Positions 54,211-64,000 of a DNA stretch of 64,000 nucleotides are shown here, piece after piece. The notes beneath the pieces are model-generated. The model did not search any database. It saw only the letters and a list, made by a program, of their open reading frames with translations, and was not told the origin of the DNA. A program made the position numbers and the translations under genes. Each line of letters begins with the position of its first letter. Position 1 is the stretch's first letter. The DNA is from Boletus sp. NGJ. Its lineage: Eukaryota > Basidiomycota > Agaricomycetes > Boletales > Boletaceae. The stretch lies in the NCBI GenBank assembly GCA_019096195.1, contig JAGTXK010000190.1, forward strand, positions 740,172 through 804,171, read 5' to 3'.

Positions 54211-54780
54211 TGTCATATCCTATGTAATTCAACAAGTCCAACTCCAGCACTCTGTCCATAACTCTGGCGTGTTCTCCCTCGGAGTACGTCCTCATACCCT
54301 TGGACTTGTAACACCCTCACTATAGTATTCATACTTCTCCTTTCATACATAACCTATGCTTCTTCATCTGTCCTAGTTCCACCTTATAGTTGTCTCCGAT
54401 CCAGTGTCGGTCTCACTTAGGAGCACTGCTCCAGCGAGGTCCCATCTCCGTTCCGTTACTCATTACACCTTACGAACTCCGTTACTAATACCTTTGTTCC
54501 AATCATATATAAACCCTCTGTACTACTCCTGTAAAGTCAGTTTGAATATCAATTCTGAACACTCCTCCTGTCTCCCATCTGAGTCTCGACGACTCACTCT
54601 GACCCTCTGCTTGACTTGATGTTCGACTACATCGAGTCCAAACCTCTGATCCTCCTATGTCTTTGAAATCCAGGACATCGGACTCGAGCAAGGGCATACC
54701 ACATAAGGTGAAGCCAAGTCCTGACACCCTCAAGTAACTCTGGTCCTTCGGAGTTTCATCAGAGTTGTCCGTTCTTAACA
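54211..54780 (+). repeat. 5' LTR of chromovirus 2
   Basis: 570 bp from TGTCATATCC to GTTCTTAACA. TATATAA at 54506-54512 is followed 33 nt later by AGTTTGAATAT at 54539-54549, the predicted transcript start; R-U5 is then about 242 bp. Confidence 0.93.
54506..54512 (+). promoter_or_regulatory. TATA box of chromovirus 2
   Basis: TATATAA inside the 5' LTR, 33 nt before the predicted RNA start at 54539. The same sequence occurs in the 3' LTR. Confidence 0.7.
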
Positions 54781-54782
54781 GT

Positions 54783-54793
54783 ATATTCAAACT
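54783..54793 (+). other. Primer-binding site of chromovirus 2, self-complementary type
   Basis: ATATTCAAACT, two bases after the 5' LTR, is the exact reverse complement of AGTTTGAATAT at 54539-54549 in the LTR. It does not look like a tRNA-primed site. Confidence 0.7.
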
Positions 54794-55095
54794 CCCACTT
54801 GCAATGAGTCTCTCACATTATGGCTACATGTACTACTAGATCCCAGACTTGTGCCATCAGTGCAAACCCCTCTGCATCCCCATGTTACAACCCATTGAGC
54901 GCATTTGGCAGCAGTCAGTGAGGCCCAGAACTCATTGACCAGTTCTGAAGTTTCTCCGCTCGACGAACTCCCACCTCTGCCTCTCAGTCACAACCACTTC
55001 CGGAGTCCCCTACTCCAGGAGCGTGCATTGTTGAGTTACCCACTGATGATGACTCCACCACCTCCCTGCTCACAAGCCAACACTCAAGTCAACGA

Positions 55096-56194
55096 GTGCA
55101 GGCTGCCCTCTTCCCAAACGACAACATCCTAGACATCCCCAGAGATGACCCATTGGATGATGATCCTGACTTCTCCAATGACGATGTTCCCTCAGACTCT
55201 GACAACGAGCATGTCCTGCGAGACACTCACACTGCTCACCAATGCCATCAAAGGCCTCGCTTGCTCCATGCATCATCCCTCCGACCACACTCTATGCACT
55301 AAGGTCTGGGAACTGGACCAGTTTGACGGGACTGAGCCCCACAAACTCTGGGTCTTCCTGGTTCAGTGTGAACTTAACTTCCAAGACTGCCCGAAGGCTT
55401 TTAGGATGGACCGCGCTAAAGTCACATTTGCACAGTCTTACCTTAAGGGTATGGCTCTGGAGTGGTTTGAACTGGACCTCCTCCAGATGGAAGATTCTGC
55501 ATTCTGCCCACTCTGAATGGACAACTTCAAGGAGTTCATCCTAGAGCTCCAGATCAACTTCAGTCCGCATGACCCTGTCAGAGATGCAGAGCACCAGCTC
55601 GACCACTTGTCGATGAAGGATACCCAACACATCAACAAGTATATGGTCGAGTTCAACCAGATCGCTTCGCAAGTCTGCGGTTATGGAGAAGGTGCCCTCT
55701 GACACCACTTCTATAATGGTCTGCTGGACTGCATCAAGGATGAGATATTATGGGTTGGGAAACCCCCAATGCTCTCCAAACTCTGAAGCCTCACATACGC
55801 CATCAATGCACACTATTGGGAGCACAAGTTGGAAGTTAGCAGGCAGACTAAAGTGTCAACCCCATCCTTCACCCCGAAACCATCCACCTCCACCACATCA
55901 TCCTCTCCACGCCCCTCCAGTAGCACCAAGGACTCCAAGGAGTCCAAAGGCAAAGGAGCTACCACCTCCGCCCATCTGAAGCCGGACTTGTCATCCAAAT
56001 TAGGGAAAGATGGCAAGCTCACTTTGGATGAAAGAAAGTGCAGGTTCGACAACAAGCTCTGCATGTTCTGTGGCCAAGCTGGTCACATGGCAAAGGACTG
56101 TCCAAAGTCGACCTCCAGCACATCCAAGAGTCGCGCCGTGACCACAACTCCAGAAACCAAACTGGAGGTATCTACCTCAGAGGCAAAAAAATAA
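55096..56194 (+). pseudogene. Gag of chromovirus 2, broken
   Basis: The acidic N-terminus (ILDIPRDDPLDDDPDFSND) is in one frame and the capsid in another, so a frameshift lies near 55230. The capsid reads KVWELDQFDGTEPHKLWVFL, QSYLKGMALEWFELDLL, then a TGA at 55514-55516, DNFKEFILELQINFSPHDP, HLSMKDTQHINKYMVEFNQI, another TGA at about 55700 and a third stop near 55785. The C-terminus is Ser/Lys-rich with a standard zinc knuckle CMFCGQAGHMAKDC (CX2CX4HX4C) for RNA binding. It ends at the TAA at 56192-56194, which lies directly after the slippery A7. Confidence 0.85.
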
Positions 56195-56229
56195 TCTGTG
56201 ACCTCCATGACTCTACACAGACTGGAGGT
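56185..56229 (+). promoter_or_regulatory. Candidate -1 ribosomal frameshift signal at the gag-pol junction
   Basis: The slippery heptamer A AAA AAA (56185-56191) is in the right phase with gag (GCA AAA AAA TAA). A 9-nt spacer follows (56192-56200), then a perfect 7-bp stem ACCTCCA/TGGAGGT (56201-56207 with 56223-56229) around a 15-nt loop. A one-base backward slip changes the reading to KKIICDLHDSTQTGG, which is the open frame of protease and RT. Confidence 0.65.
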
Positions 56230-59200
56230 TGTGTTGAACCTACATATGCAGCTAAGGAGATTTGCCTCAATGTGTCTGCTCTTTCCGACCCCAAATCCCT
56301 CATGCCCTCCATCTCCTTAGTCTCCTACCCAATTCTGCCCTTTTCTGCGCTCATAGATTTGGGCTCCTCCGATTGTTTCATAGATACTACTTTCATAAAT
56401 AAAAATGAACTTTCAACCTGTTCTGTCCCTCCGCTCCAACTCCATCTCTTCGACAGAACTACCAATAGCACGATCACCCAAGCCATCAACCTCTCGGTCT
56501 ACTTCGCAACCAGTGACATCACCCCGATGACTTTCTACATCACTCCGCTGGACTCTGCCTGTTCCATTGTTCTAGGACATAACTGGCTCACCCACCACAA
56601 TCTGTTGATTGACTGGGTCATGAGCAGTATCATGTTCCATTCATCCGAGCAGTGTTTGCCAGCAACCCCAAGCTCCCCTCCACAGCCTCCAGCTGACACC
56701 CCACCTGATCCACCATGTTTCTCCAACTGCAAAGCTCTGCCCATCACACTTGTTAGTGCACCAGCATTCGCACTAGCTTGTTGCCTTGAGGGCTCTGTCT
56801 AATTCAGCTTGCAACTCCATCCCCAGGAGAGCGATCTCTGCTCCGCTTCCATCACTCCCCCAGAACCAGTCAATCTTTCTGGTGTTCCTCCAGAATATCA
56901 CGACTTCCCAGACGTTTTCAGCAAGAGCAAAGCTTCCCAGCTTGCTCCACACCAGAAACACGATCTGAAGATCGACCTGGAGGAAGGAGCCTCTCCTCCC
57001 TTGGGAACCACATACTCTCTTTCCACCTCTGAACTTGGCTCTCTCCATGCTTTCCTCAATGAGCACCTAGCCATGGGCTTCATCAGACCCTCTTCCTCCA
57101 CCCATGCCACCCCAGTCCTCTTTGTCCACAAAAAGGATGGTTCACTCCGCCTTTGTGTCGACTTCCAAGGACTTAACAAGATCACAAAGAAAGACCACTA
57201 CCCACTCTCCCATATCTCCAATCTCCTAGACACTCTGAGCTGCACTAAGATTTACACCAAGATCAATCTCCAGCATGCCTATCACTTGGTCCGCATTGCC
57301 AATGGAGACAAATGGAAAATGTCTTTCCAAATGCGCTATGGCTCCTATGAGTGGCTGGTAATGCCATTCAGCCTTATCAACACCCCCACAGCTTTCCAAC
57401 GGTTTGTCAACACTGTTTTTGCAGATCTTTTAGATGTTAGCGTGATTGTCTACCTGGACGACATCCTGATCTTCTCCATGGATAAAACTGCTCACAGAGA
57501 ACATGTCTGGGAAGTCCTCCGACGACTCCACAAACATGGCCTGTATGCAAAACCCGAGAAATGCAAATGGTTCACCGACACTACGGAGTACCTCGGCTAC
57601 ATCATCACTCCCTCCGGCCTTACAATGTCTTCAGACAAAGTCAAAGCCATGTAGGACTGGCCAGAACCTCATAAAATCAAGGACATCCAATCCTTCCTCA
57701 GATTTGCCAATTTCTACCAGCATTTCATCACCAATTACTCCGACATCATCATTCCACTAACCTGGTTGACCCACAAGGGTATTCCTTGGGTCTTTGGAGA
57801 CAATTGTCGATCCGCCTTCCTTTTGCTAAAGGAAGCCTTCACCACCGCTCCCATCCTTACCCATTGGGCTCCCAATGCTCCAATGATCATAGAAACCGAT
57901 GCCTCCAACTACGCCATTGCCAGGATTCTTTCCATCCGTTGTCTGGATGAAGAACTCCGGCCCGTTGCCTTCTTTTCACGGACGCTCACCACTCTGGAGC
58001 TCAACTATGACACTCATGATAAGGAGCTCCTTGCCATCCATGAGTCTTTCCAGACTTGGAGGCACTATCTTGAAGGCTCTGGCATCCCGATTGATGTTGT
58101 CACCAACCACAAGAACCTGGAGTACTTCACCACTTCGAAACTCCTGACCTGCCGGCAAGCCTGGTGGTCGGAGTTTCTCTCCCAATTCCACATGATCGTC
58201 CGCTTTCGCCCTGGACAACTTGGTGCAAAACCTGATGCCCTCACTAGACGCTGGGACATCTATCCCAAAGAGGGGGATAAGGACTATGCTTGTGTCAATC
58301 CGCATAATTTCCACCCCATCTTTACACAGGAACAGCTTGCTTCTTCCCTCTACACTACTTAGCTTGCAGCTCCAGTACTCTGGGCTAGCACCCTGCTTGA
58401 TATAGAGCAACTCCACAGTGACATCCTATCCACACTCCCCTCCGACCCACTCGCTGAACTCCACATGTCCACTCCCGATCCAGACTCACACTGGTCAGTC
58501 GACAAAGACAGCTTCCTCCGTCTCAACAAGTGCATCTATGTGCCCGATGCCAATGATCTCCGAGTCCAAGTCCTCTGGTACAAACATGACCATCCCCTCT
58601 CCAGACATTTCAGCCAAAATTGGATATTGGAACTTGTACACCACGAATACACCTGGCCAAGGATAAGGATGTTCATCAAAGAATACATCTTCTCCTGCAC
58701 CACTTGCACCCATGCAAAGGTTCCAAAACACCGACCCTATGGGTTGTTGAAACAACTCCCCATCCCAGAGAAGCCGTGGAATTCCATCTCTATGGATTTC
58801 ATTGAGCAACTCCCCTTGTCCTCCAGATTTACCACTATCCTCATCGTCATAGACCGATTATCCAAACAGTGCATTTTCATCCTGACATATGACATGGTAA
58901 CATCCCTGGACTTGGCAAAACTATTCCTACTCCATGTCTTTTCTAAGCATGGAGTTCCCTCTCACATCACCTCCGATCGAGGTTTGGAATTCGTCTCCCA
59001 CTTCTTCTGCTCGCTTGGAAAAGCTCTCGACATCCACCTCCACTTTACCTCTGGTTATCATTCTGAAGGAGATGGTCAGACAGAACGGATGAACCAGACG
59101 CTCGAACAGTACCTCCGCATGTATTGCAGCTACCAGCAAGACAACTGGTCCGAACTCCTCCTGTTAGCGGAGTTCGCATACAACAACACTCCAAGTGCTA

Positions 59201-60960
59201 CTACTGGTGTCTCCCCATTCTTCACCAATAAAGGCTATTATCCCAACATTACAGTACATCCTGAGCATGACCTCACCTCCACTAAAGCCTGCGAATACTC
59301 TGTCGATGAAAGGAACCTTCAATGGACAAAAGAAAGAAACCTAGACTCAATATCTGAAGCGTTGCTAACTAAAGCAATATGCGACAGAGAGAAGAGCAAT
59401 TTCAAGGCTAGGGGAAACAGGGTGCTCTACCGGCTACTTATATACTACCGATAGTGGTGCACGGACCATGCTGTGCTATGACATCATAGGGTACTGGGTA
59501 TGACATCACAGGAACGGGGAAATGTCAGTGTCCAATGGCAAAAGAGAGATGCGATGGAATGAGATGCGCGTGGTGTACGCATGTAAGTGAAAGGTAGTCC
59601 GGAGCGCTCTAGGCGTGGCTACGTGTGATATATCTAAGGGAGAACTAAATAGGATGGAAGCGGGAAAGGAAATGAAAGGGTGATGCGTAAGGCATCGCAT
59701 AGGGTGATCGTTGGATCTGGTATCGAGATGGGATCGTATCGGGTGATAGATCGGGTCTTGTCTAGGTCTTGTGATCTGATGTTCGCCTGATCAGTACTTG
59801 GGTTAATCTAGCGTGGACTTGATTAGTACTTGGCGATGGTATTGTGGGATGGCGTCGGGCGTGATCCGTGGCATGAGCCGGGGATTGGGGTGAGTGGGGG
59901 ATTCGGGGATCTGGAGGCGAGCTCCTGATTAGTACTTGTGTAGTGTACCGAGCTCTGCGTCAGGTACTGTCTACGGACGTCGTGCGCGTAACGAGCGTAT
60001 ACGTGACAGAGGGGTTTCTGTCATCGTACGGCGTTATGTCATGTGATGTGGCTACCGAGCGCTGCATCAGGTAGGTCCACGAGGGGTGGCGTAGTTTATA
60101 GGCGTGCGGGCCTTGCTTGTGGCCATGAGGCCGGGGTTTAGCCGTGAGGCTACTTGGTGTTGTAGTGTAGTGGCTACGGCGAGGGTACGACTAATAAAAG
60201 TGTATGTAGGTGTAGTCGGTGGTATGGTGTATCGTATGGGGGAGGATACAGTGAGTGACTACTCTAGGTGTATGTGGGGTGAGGGTAGGATGGAGGTTGG
60301 GTGAGGGTTGGCGAGTGTATCGTCTGTAGGTAGTGCGAAGGTGTAGATAGGGGTGCTAATAAATAGGTGATATAAGCTGTGATCGTTTCAGTCGACCTCG
60401 ATTCCTTCCATGAATACCTCCGTGAAGAGATGGCTGCTGCCCAAAAGCATTACCAAGGACCTGCAGATGCTAGGCGATCTCCGGCACTGGACTTCAAAGT
60501 CGGTGACCCGGTCTTCGTGAAAGCCAAGTATTTCCACTCCACTAGGCCTTCAAAGAAACTCTCTGAGAAGAACCTAGGGCCCTATTCAATCATCGCTCAG
60601 GCAGGCTCCCACTCCTTCACTCTCCGACTCCCTGAGTCTATGAAGTCTGTTCACCTAGTCTTTCATGTCTCACAATTAGAACCCTCCATACCCAACACAA
60701 TACCTAACCAAGTACAACCTCCGCCACCTCTGGTCGAAGTAGACAGAGAACCAGAGTACGAGGTTTTGGAGATCCTCGACTCAAAGATAGACTGACGACG
60801 CTGAAATTGCAAACTCCTGTACCTCATCTGTTGGTTAGGATACAAAGGAACAGATGAAGAGACGTCCTGGCTTCTAGCCACTGAACTCGGCCATGCTTCC
60901 GAACTTGTCCACGACTACCACACTCGCTATCCAGACAAACCCAGACCTCACTCCACATGA
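56192..60960 (+). pseudogene. Pol of chromovirus 2 (PR-RT-RH-IN-chromodomain), broken and split
   Basis: Protease: FSALIDLGSSDCFIDTTF (DLGS where most have DSGA) and VLGHNWLTHHNLLIDW, about 56340-56610. RT: VLFVHKKDGSLRLCVDFQGL and an intact active site VIVYLDDILIF, about 56990-57640. RNase H: MIIETDASNYAIARILS and VVTNHKNLEYF, 57880-58130. Integrase: zinc part HHEYTWPRIRMF..CTTCTHAK, then SMDFIEQLP, ITSDRGLEFVS and MNQTLEQYLRMY, 58560-59300. A solo LTR interrupts it at 59307. The GPY-type segment (VGDPVFVKAKYFHSTRPSKK) and a chromodomain (REPEYEVLEILDSKI, LLYLICWLGYKGTDEETSWL) follow at 60391-60960. Stops at about 56800, 57652, 58360, 60793 and 60802 mostly fit C-to-T or G-to-A changes. All pol domains share one frame. 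Confidence 0.9.
59307..60390 (-). mobile_element. Solo LTR, TGAAA family, in the integrase of chromovirus 2
   Basis: 1084 bp from TGAAAGGAACC to GATCGTTTCA with perfect GTCGA copies on both sides (59302-59306 and 60391-60395). Removing it restores the pol frame (EYSVD/LDSFHEY). Confidence 0.93.
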
Positions 60961-61003
60961 CTGAACACAAACTCCATTAAAAAAAAAGAAAATAAGTAAA
61001 CTA

Positions 61004-62876
61004 CTACACTTCTACTTCTACTTCTACTTCCTCTCCCTCTTCACTCTCCTCTGCATCCTCTTCTATCACCTCCATGGCCAATTTGGCTAACTCTGCCTCT
61101 GCCTCTGCTTTCTTCTCCTCTGCTTCCTCTATCTCCTCCTCTGACTCCTCACTTCCATACACCTCCTCTGCCTTCAACTCCACCAGGTGCTCCAGCAGGG
61201 AGTTCTGCCAGTCGAGCTGCCTGTTCTGTGACTTCAGGGCATCCCAGATCTCCTGAAGGATCTCCGAGAGCCCCGCCATCACTCCCAACCCCACCTCATC
61301 TCCATTGGAGCTGCTAAGCCCCACCTTGTCCCCTTCTACCCTTCTCCACTTCCTCTACCTCTCCGGTTGCTCATCCCCGGGCTGCTCATACTTCACCTTC
61401 GCATCGTGGCACTCAATGCATGACTTTGATTTCCCAGGTTCAAGTACACACTCGAGCCCCTGGTGTTCACAGTGCGAGCACTGCTGCTCCGCCGATGCCC
61501 TCTTCTTCCCTTGTACGATGCTCTGTCATGCCCATATGAAAGGAACTTGCAATGAATGAAAGAAAGAAACCTAGACCTGATATCTGAAGCGTTGCTAAGC
61601 AATATGCGACAGAGAGAAAGGCAATTTCAAGACTAAGGGAAACAGGGTATTCTACTGGCTACTTATATACTACCGATAGTGGTGCACGGACCGTGCTATG
61701 CTATGACGTCGTAGGGTACTGGGTATGACATCACAGGAACGAGGAAATGTTAGTGTCCAATGGCAAAAAGGGGGAAGCGATGGAATGAGATGCGTGTGGT
61801 ATGCGCATGTAAGTGAAAGGTAGTCCGGAACGCTCTAGGCATGGCTACGTGTGATATATCCAAAGGGGAATTAATAGATAGGAATGGAGACAAGAGAGGA
61901 AATGAAAAGGTGATGCGTGAGGCATCGCATAGGGTGATCGTTGGATCTGGTATCAAGACGAGATCGTATCGGGTGATAGATCGGGTCTTGTCTAGGGGTT
62001 AATCTAGCGTGGGCTTGATTAGTACTTGGTGACGGCATCGTGGGACAGTGTCAGATGTGATCTATGGCACGAGCCAGGGATTGGGGTGAGCGGAGGGTCG
62101 AGGATCTGGAGGCGGGGTCCTGATTAGTATTTGTGTAGCGTACCGAGCTCTGTGTCGGGTACTGTCTACAGGGTGACGTGCGTGTAACGAGTGTATACGT
62201 GACAAAGGGGTTATTGTCATCGTACGGCGTTATATCATGCAATGTGGCTACCGAGCGCTGCATCAGGTAGGTCCACAGGGGGAGGCGTAGTTTATAGGCG
62301 TGCGGGCCTTGCTTGTGGCCATGAGGCTGGGGTTTAGCTGTGGGGCTACTTGGTGTTGTAGTGTAGCAGATACGACGAGGGTACGACTAGTGAAAGCGTA
62401 CGTGGGTGTGTGTGGTGTATAGTGTATCGTATGATGAAGGATACGATGAGTGTCTACTCTAGGTGTATGCGGGGTGAGGCTAGGGTGGAGGTTGGTAGTA
62501 GGCGAATGTATCGTCTATAGGTAGTACGGAAGTGTAGGTGGGAGTGCTAATAAATAGGTGGTATAAGGAGTGATCGTTTCACCATACCTCCTCCACCTAT
62601 CATTCCGTTAGCTCTGATGCCCTCCGGTGCATTGTCACTCACCCTTCTGATGGCCTCCTCCTTGGCCTCTTGACGCGCCCTTTCTGCCTCCTTGCGTGCC
62701 TTCTGCTCTGCCTCCTCATGTACCCTCCTCTCTGCCTCCTCCTTCCAGACCTGGATCCTTCTCTTTCGCTCGGAGTACTTGGCATTGCCGAGCTTCTTGT
62801 CGTCGTCCTCCTTTTCCAGGAGCTATTTATCAGACCAGTTGATGAGGTCGTCGATGTCGGACATGATAGGGAATAA
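61004..62876 (-). pseudogene. Antisense accessory frame of chromovirus 2: coiled coil plus Cys-cluster protein
   Basis: It lies on the strand opposite pol, between the chromodomain and the 3' LTR, and is split by the solo LTR at 61537-62581. From the ATG at 62874-62876: MSDIDDLINWSDK, a TAG, then a long Lys/Glu/Ala/Arg helix (SERKRRIQVWKEEAERRVHE, ERARQEAKEEAIRR), a possible intron (GTGAGT..ATAG, 62599-62644), and after the LTR a Cys-rich segment CSHCEHQGLECVL..SCIECHDAKVKYEQ, which resembles a Zn2Cys6 cluster with the last Cys changed to Tyr. Then come a Leu-rich helix (SEILQEIWDALKSQNRQLDW, NSLLEHLVELKAEEVYG) and a very acidic tail ending EVEVEVEV at 61004. The stops and the Cys-to-Tyr change are C-to-T/G-to-A. 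The form suggests a DNA- or chromatin-binding dimer, but no function is shown. Confidence 0.65.
61537..62581 (-). mobile_element. Solo LTR, TGAAA family, in the antisense accessory frame
   Basis: 1045 bp from TGAAAGGAACTTGC to GATCGTTTCA, with perfect CCATA copies on both sides (61532-61536 and 62582-62586). It carries the AATTTCAAGACT segment of the family. Confidence 0.93.
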
Positions 62877-63019
62877 GGGTAATGCGGAATTGACCGGGGC
62901 ACACCCTCGCCCTTTATATCCTTTTTTCGGACTCCGATTTTTTCCTCCACTCCAATTTTCTTCACTTCGCATTGTCTCTCACCTAGGCCTTCAGGGGTTC
63001 AGGCCTAAGAGGGGGATAT

Positions 63020-63589
63020 TGTCATATCCCATGTAATTTGACAAGTCCAACTCTGGCACTCTGTCCATAACTCTGGCGCGTTCTCCCTCGGAGTACGTCC
63101 TCATACCCTTGGACTTGTAACACCCTCACTATAGTATTCATACTTCTCCTTTCGTACATAACCTATGCTTCTTCATCCATCCTAGTCCCACCTTATAGTT
63201 GTCTCCAATCCAGTGTCTGTCTCGCTTAGGAGCACTGCTCCAGCAAGGTCCCATCTCCATTCTGTTACTCATTACACCTTATGAACTCCGTTACTAATAC
63301 CTTTGTTCCGATCATATATAAACCCTCTGTACTACTCCTGTAAAGTCAGTTTGAATATCAACTCTGAACACTCCTCCTGTCTCCCATCTGAGTCTCGACG
63401 ACTCACTCTGACCCTCTGCTCAACTTGACATTCAACTATGTCGAGTCCAAACCTCTGATCCTTCTATGTCTTTGAAATCCAGGACATCGGACTCGAGCAA
63501 GGGCATACCACATAAGGTGAAGCCAAGTCCTGACACCCTCAAGTAACTCTGGTCCTTTGGAGTTTCATCAGAGTTGTTCATTCTTAACA
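63020..63589 (+). repeat. 3' LTR of chromovirus 2
   Basis: 570 bp from TGTCATATCC to ATTCTTAACA, nearly identical to the 5' LTR. The visible differences are almost all C/T and G/A changes, for example GTTGTCCGTT against GTTGTTCATT near the end. Confidence 0.93.
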
Positions 63590-63648
63590 CTACCCTGGAT
63601 AGGAGCAGGCATTAACTTGGAAGTGTCAAGTAGCAACAAGCTACCAGA

Positions 63649-63949
63649 GTGCTAGATAGCAACTATGGCTATGAGACAAGGGGTCTCTATGATATAGTCA
63701 AGGGTTCAACAACAAGGGTCTTCCTTGTTGTGGTTTATGGACTCAAGAAGCATTCACTCAGAAGTGGAGCTACTACAATGAGGAGCCCTCCTTCCACCCT
63801 TCTCATTCCCAAACCCACAGTCCCAACCACTCATCTCAGTACTCCCAACACAGTGGATGGTGATCCCAATCCCCTGGCAACCCCTCTATCCAATCCTACC
63901 CATTGCTTCAAATGCTGAAGCACCAGTCACATCCAAATCCACTGCCCCC
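63649..63949 (+). pseudogene. Gag fragment with half a zinc knuckle
   Basis: An open stretch rich in Pro and Thr (STLLIPKPTVPTTHLSTPN) runs into THCFKC, a stop, then STSHIQIHC. With the stop read through this is a CX2CX4HX4C zinc knuckle, the mark of a retroelement Gag. It belongs to an older element into which the next LTR inserted. Confidence 0.5.
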
Positions 63950-64000
63950 TGTTATGCTGGGTAACAATGTGACACGTTCCCGTATAATCAACCCTGTTTG
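63950..64000 (-). mobile_element. Start of a TGTTACG-family LTR, cut by the window end
   Basis: Begins TGTTATGCTGGGTAACAATG and follows the start of the inverted LTR at 51276 base for base with few changes to the end of the window (51 bp). Whether it is a solo LTR or the edge of a complete element lies outside. Confidence 0.75.

Larger units (their letters stand above)
54211..63589 (+). mobile_element. Chromovirus 2 (Ty3/gypsy LTR retrotransposon), full length with nested LTRs
   Basis: 9379 bp between LTRs of 570 bp each, flanked by CTATC (54206-54210) and CTACC (63590-63594), a target duplication with one transition. Taking out the two solo LTRs (59307-60390 and 61537-62581) and their duplications leaves about 7.24 kb. 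Order: LTR, self-priming site, gag with zinc knuckle, frameshift site, protease, RT, RNase H, integrase, chromodomain, then an antisense accessory frame, polypurine tract (AAGAGGGGGATAT) and LTR. Several stops show that it is dead, but the two LTRs remain very similar. Confidence 0.93.

Overview
The window looks like a piece of an Agaricomycete (mushroom-class Basidiomycota) chromosome. The coding genes carry many 45-70 bp GT-AG introns, the histone H2A ends in a fungal SQEV tail, one gene belongs to the PsiD-type branch of the phosphatidylserine decarboxylase family, and the repeats are fungal chromoviruses and Tc1-like elements. A Rhizoctonia-like species is possible, but the sequence alone does not settle the genus.

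Bases 1 to about 16,000 are compact and gene-rich: the 3' part of VPS16, a family-16 methyltransferase, a conserved protein of unknown function, a secreted two-LysM protein, the checkpoint kinase CHK1, histone H2A, a WD40 protein, a few weak hypothetical genes and a PsiD-like decarboxylase. Spacing is tight: VPS16 and the methyltransferase end tail to tail one base apart, and the methyltransferase and its other neighbour start 39 bp apart, head to head.

From about 16.4 kb to the end the sequence is a graveyard of mobile elements inserted into one another and into decayed genes. It holds (i) a 7.06-kb chromovirus (26474-33536) inside a Tc1-like element (25399-34075) that itself sits in a decayed WD40-like gene; a second Tc1-like element (34315-35928) lies in the same gene. 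It also holds (ii) a 9.4-kb chromovirus (54211-63589) carrying two later solo LTRs and an antisense accessory reading frame; (iii) two further Tc1-like copies, one cut into three pieces; (iv) an IS630-like DDE element; and (v) at least seven LTR copies with TGTTA..TAACA-type ends and seven with TGAAA..TTTCA ends, most of the complete ones with 5-bp target duplications. Stop codons in the elements are mostly explained by C-to-T or G-to-A changes.

The most interesting signals are in the chromoviruses. In both, the bases at or next to the 5' LTR edge are the exact complement of a stretch inside the LTR lying 33 nt after a TATA box. That is the layout expected of self-primed (Tf1-type) reverse transcription. 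The second chromovirus also has a textbook -1 frameshift site (A AAA AAA, 9-nt spacer, stem-loop) at the gag-pol junction, and an antisense coiled-coil/Cys-cluster reading frame between the chromodomain and the 3' LTR. Between 47.7 and 52.4 kb, three fragments add up to exactly one 1612-bp Tc1 element, which points to an inversion between two oppositely oriented solo LTRs.
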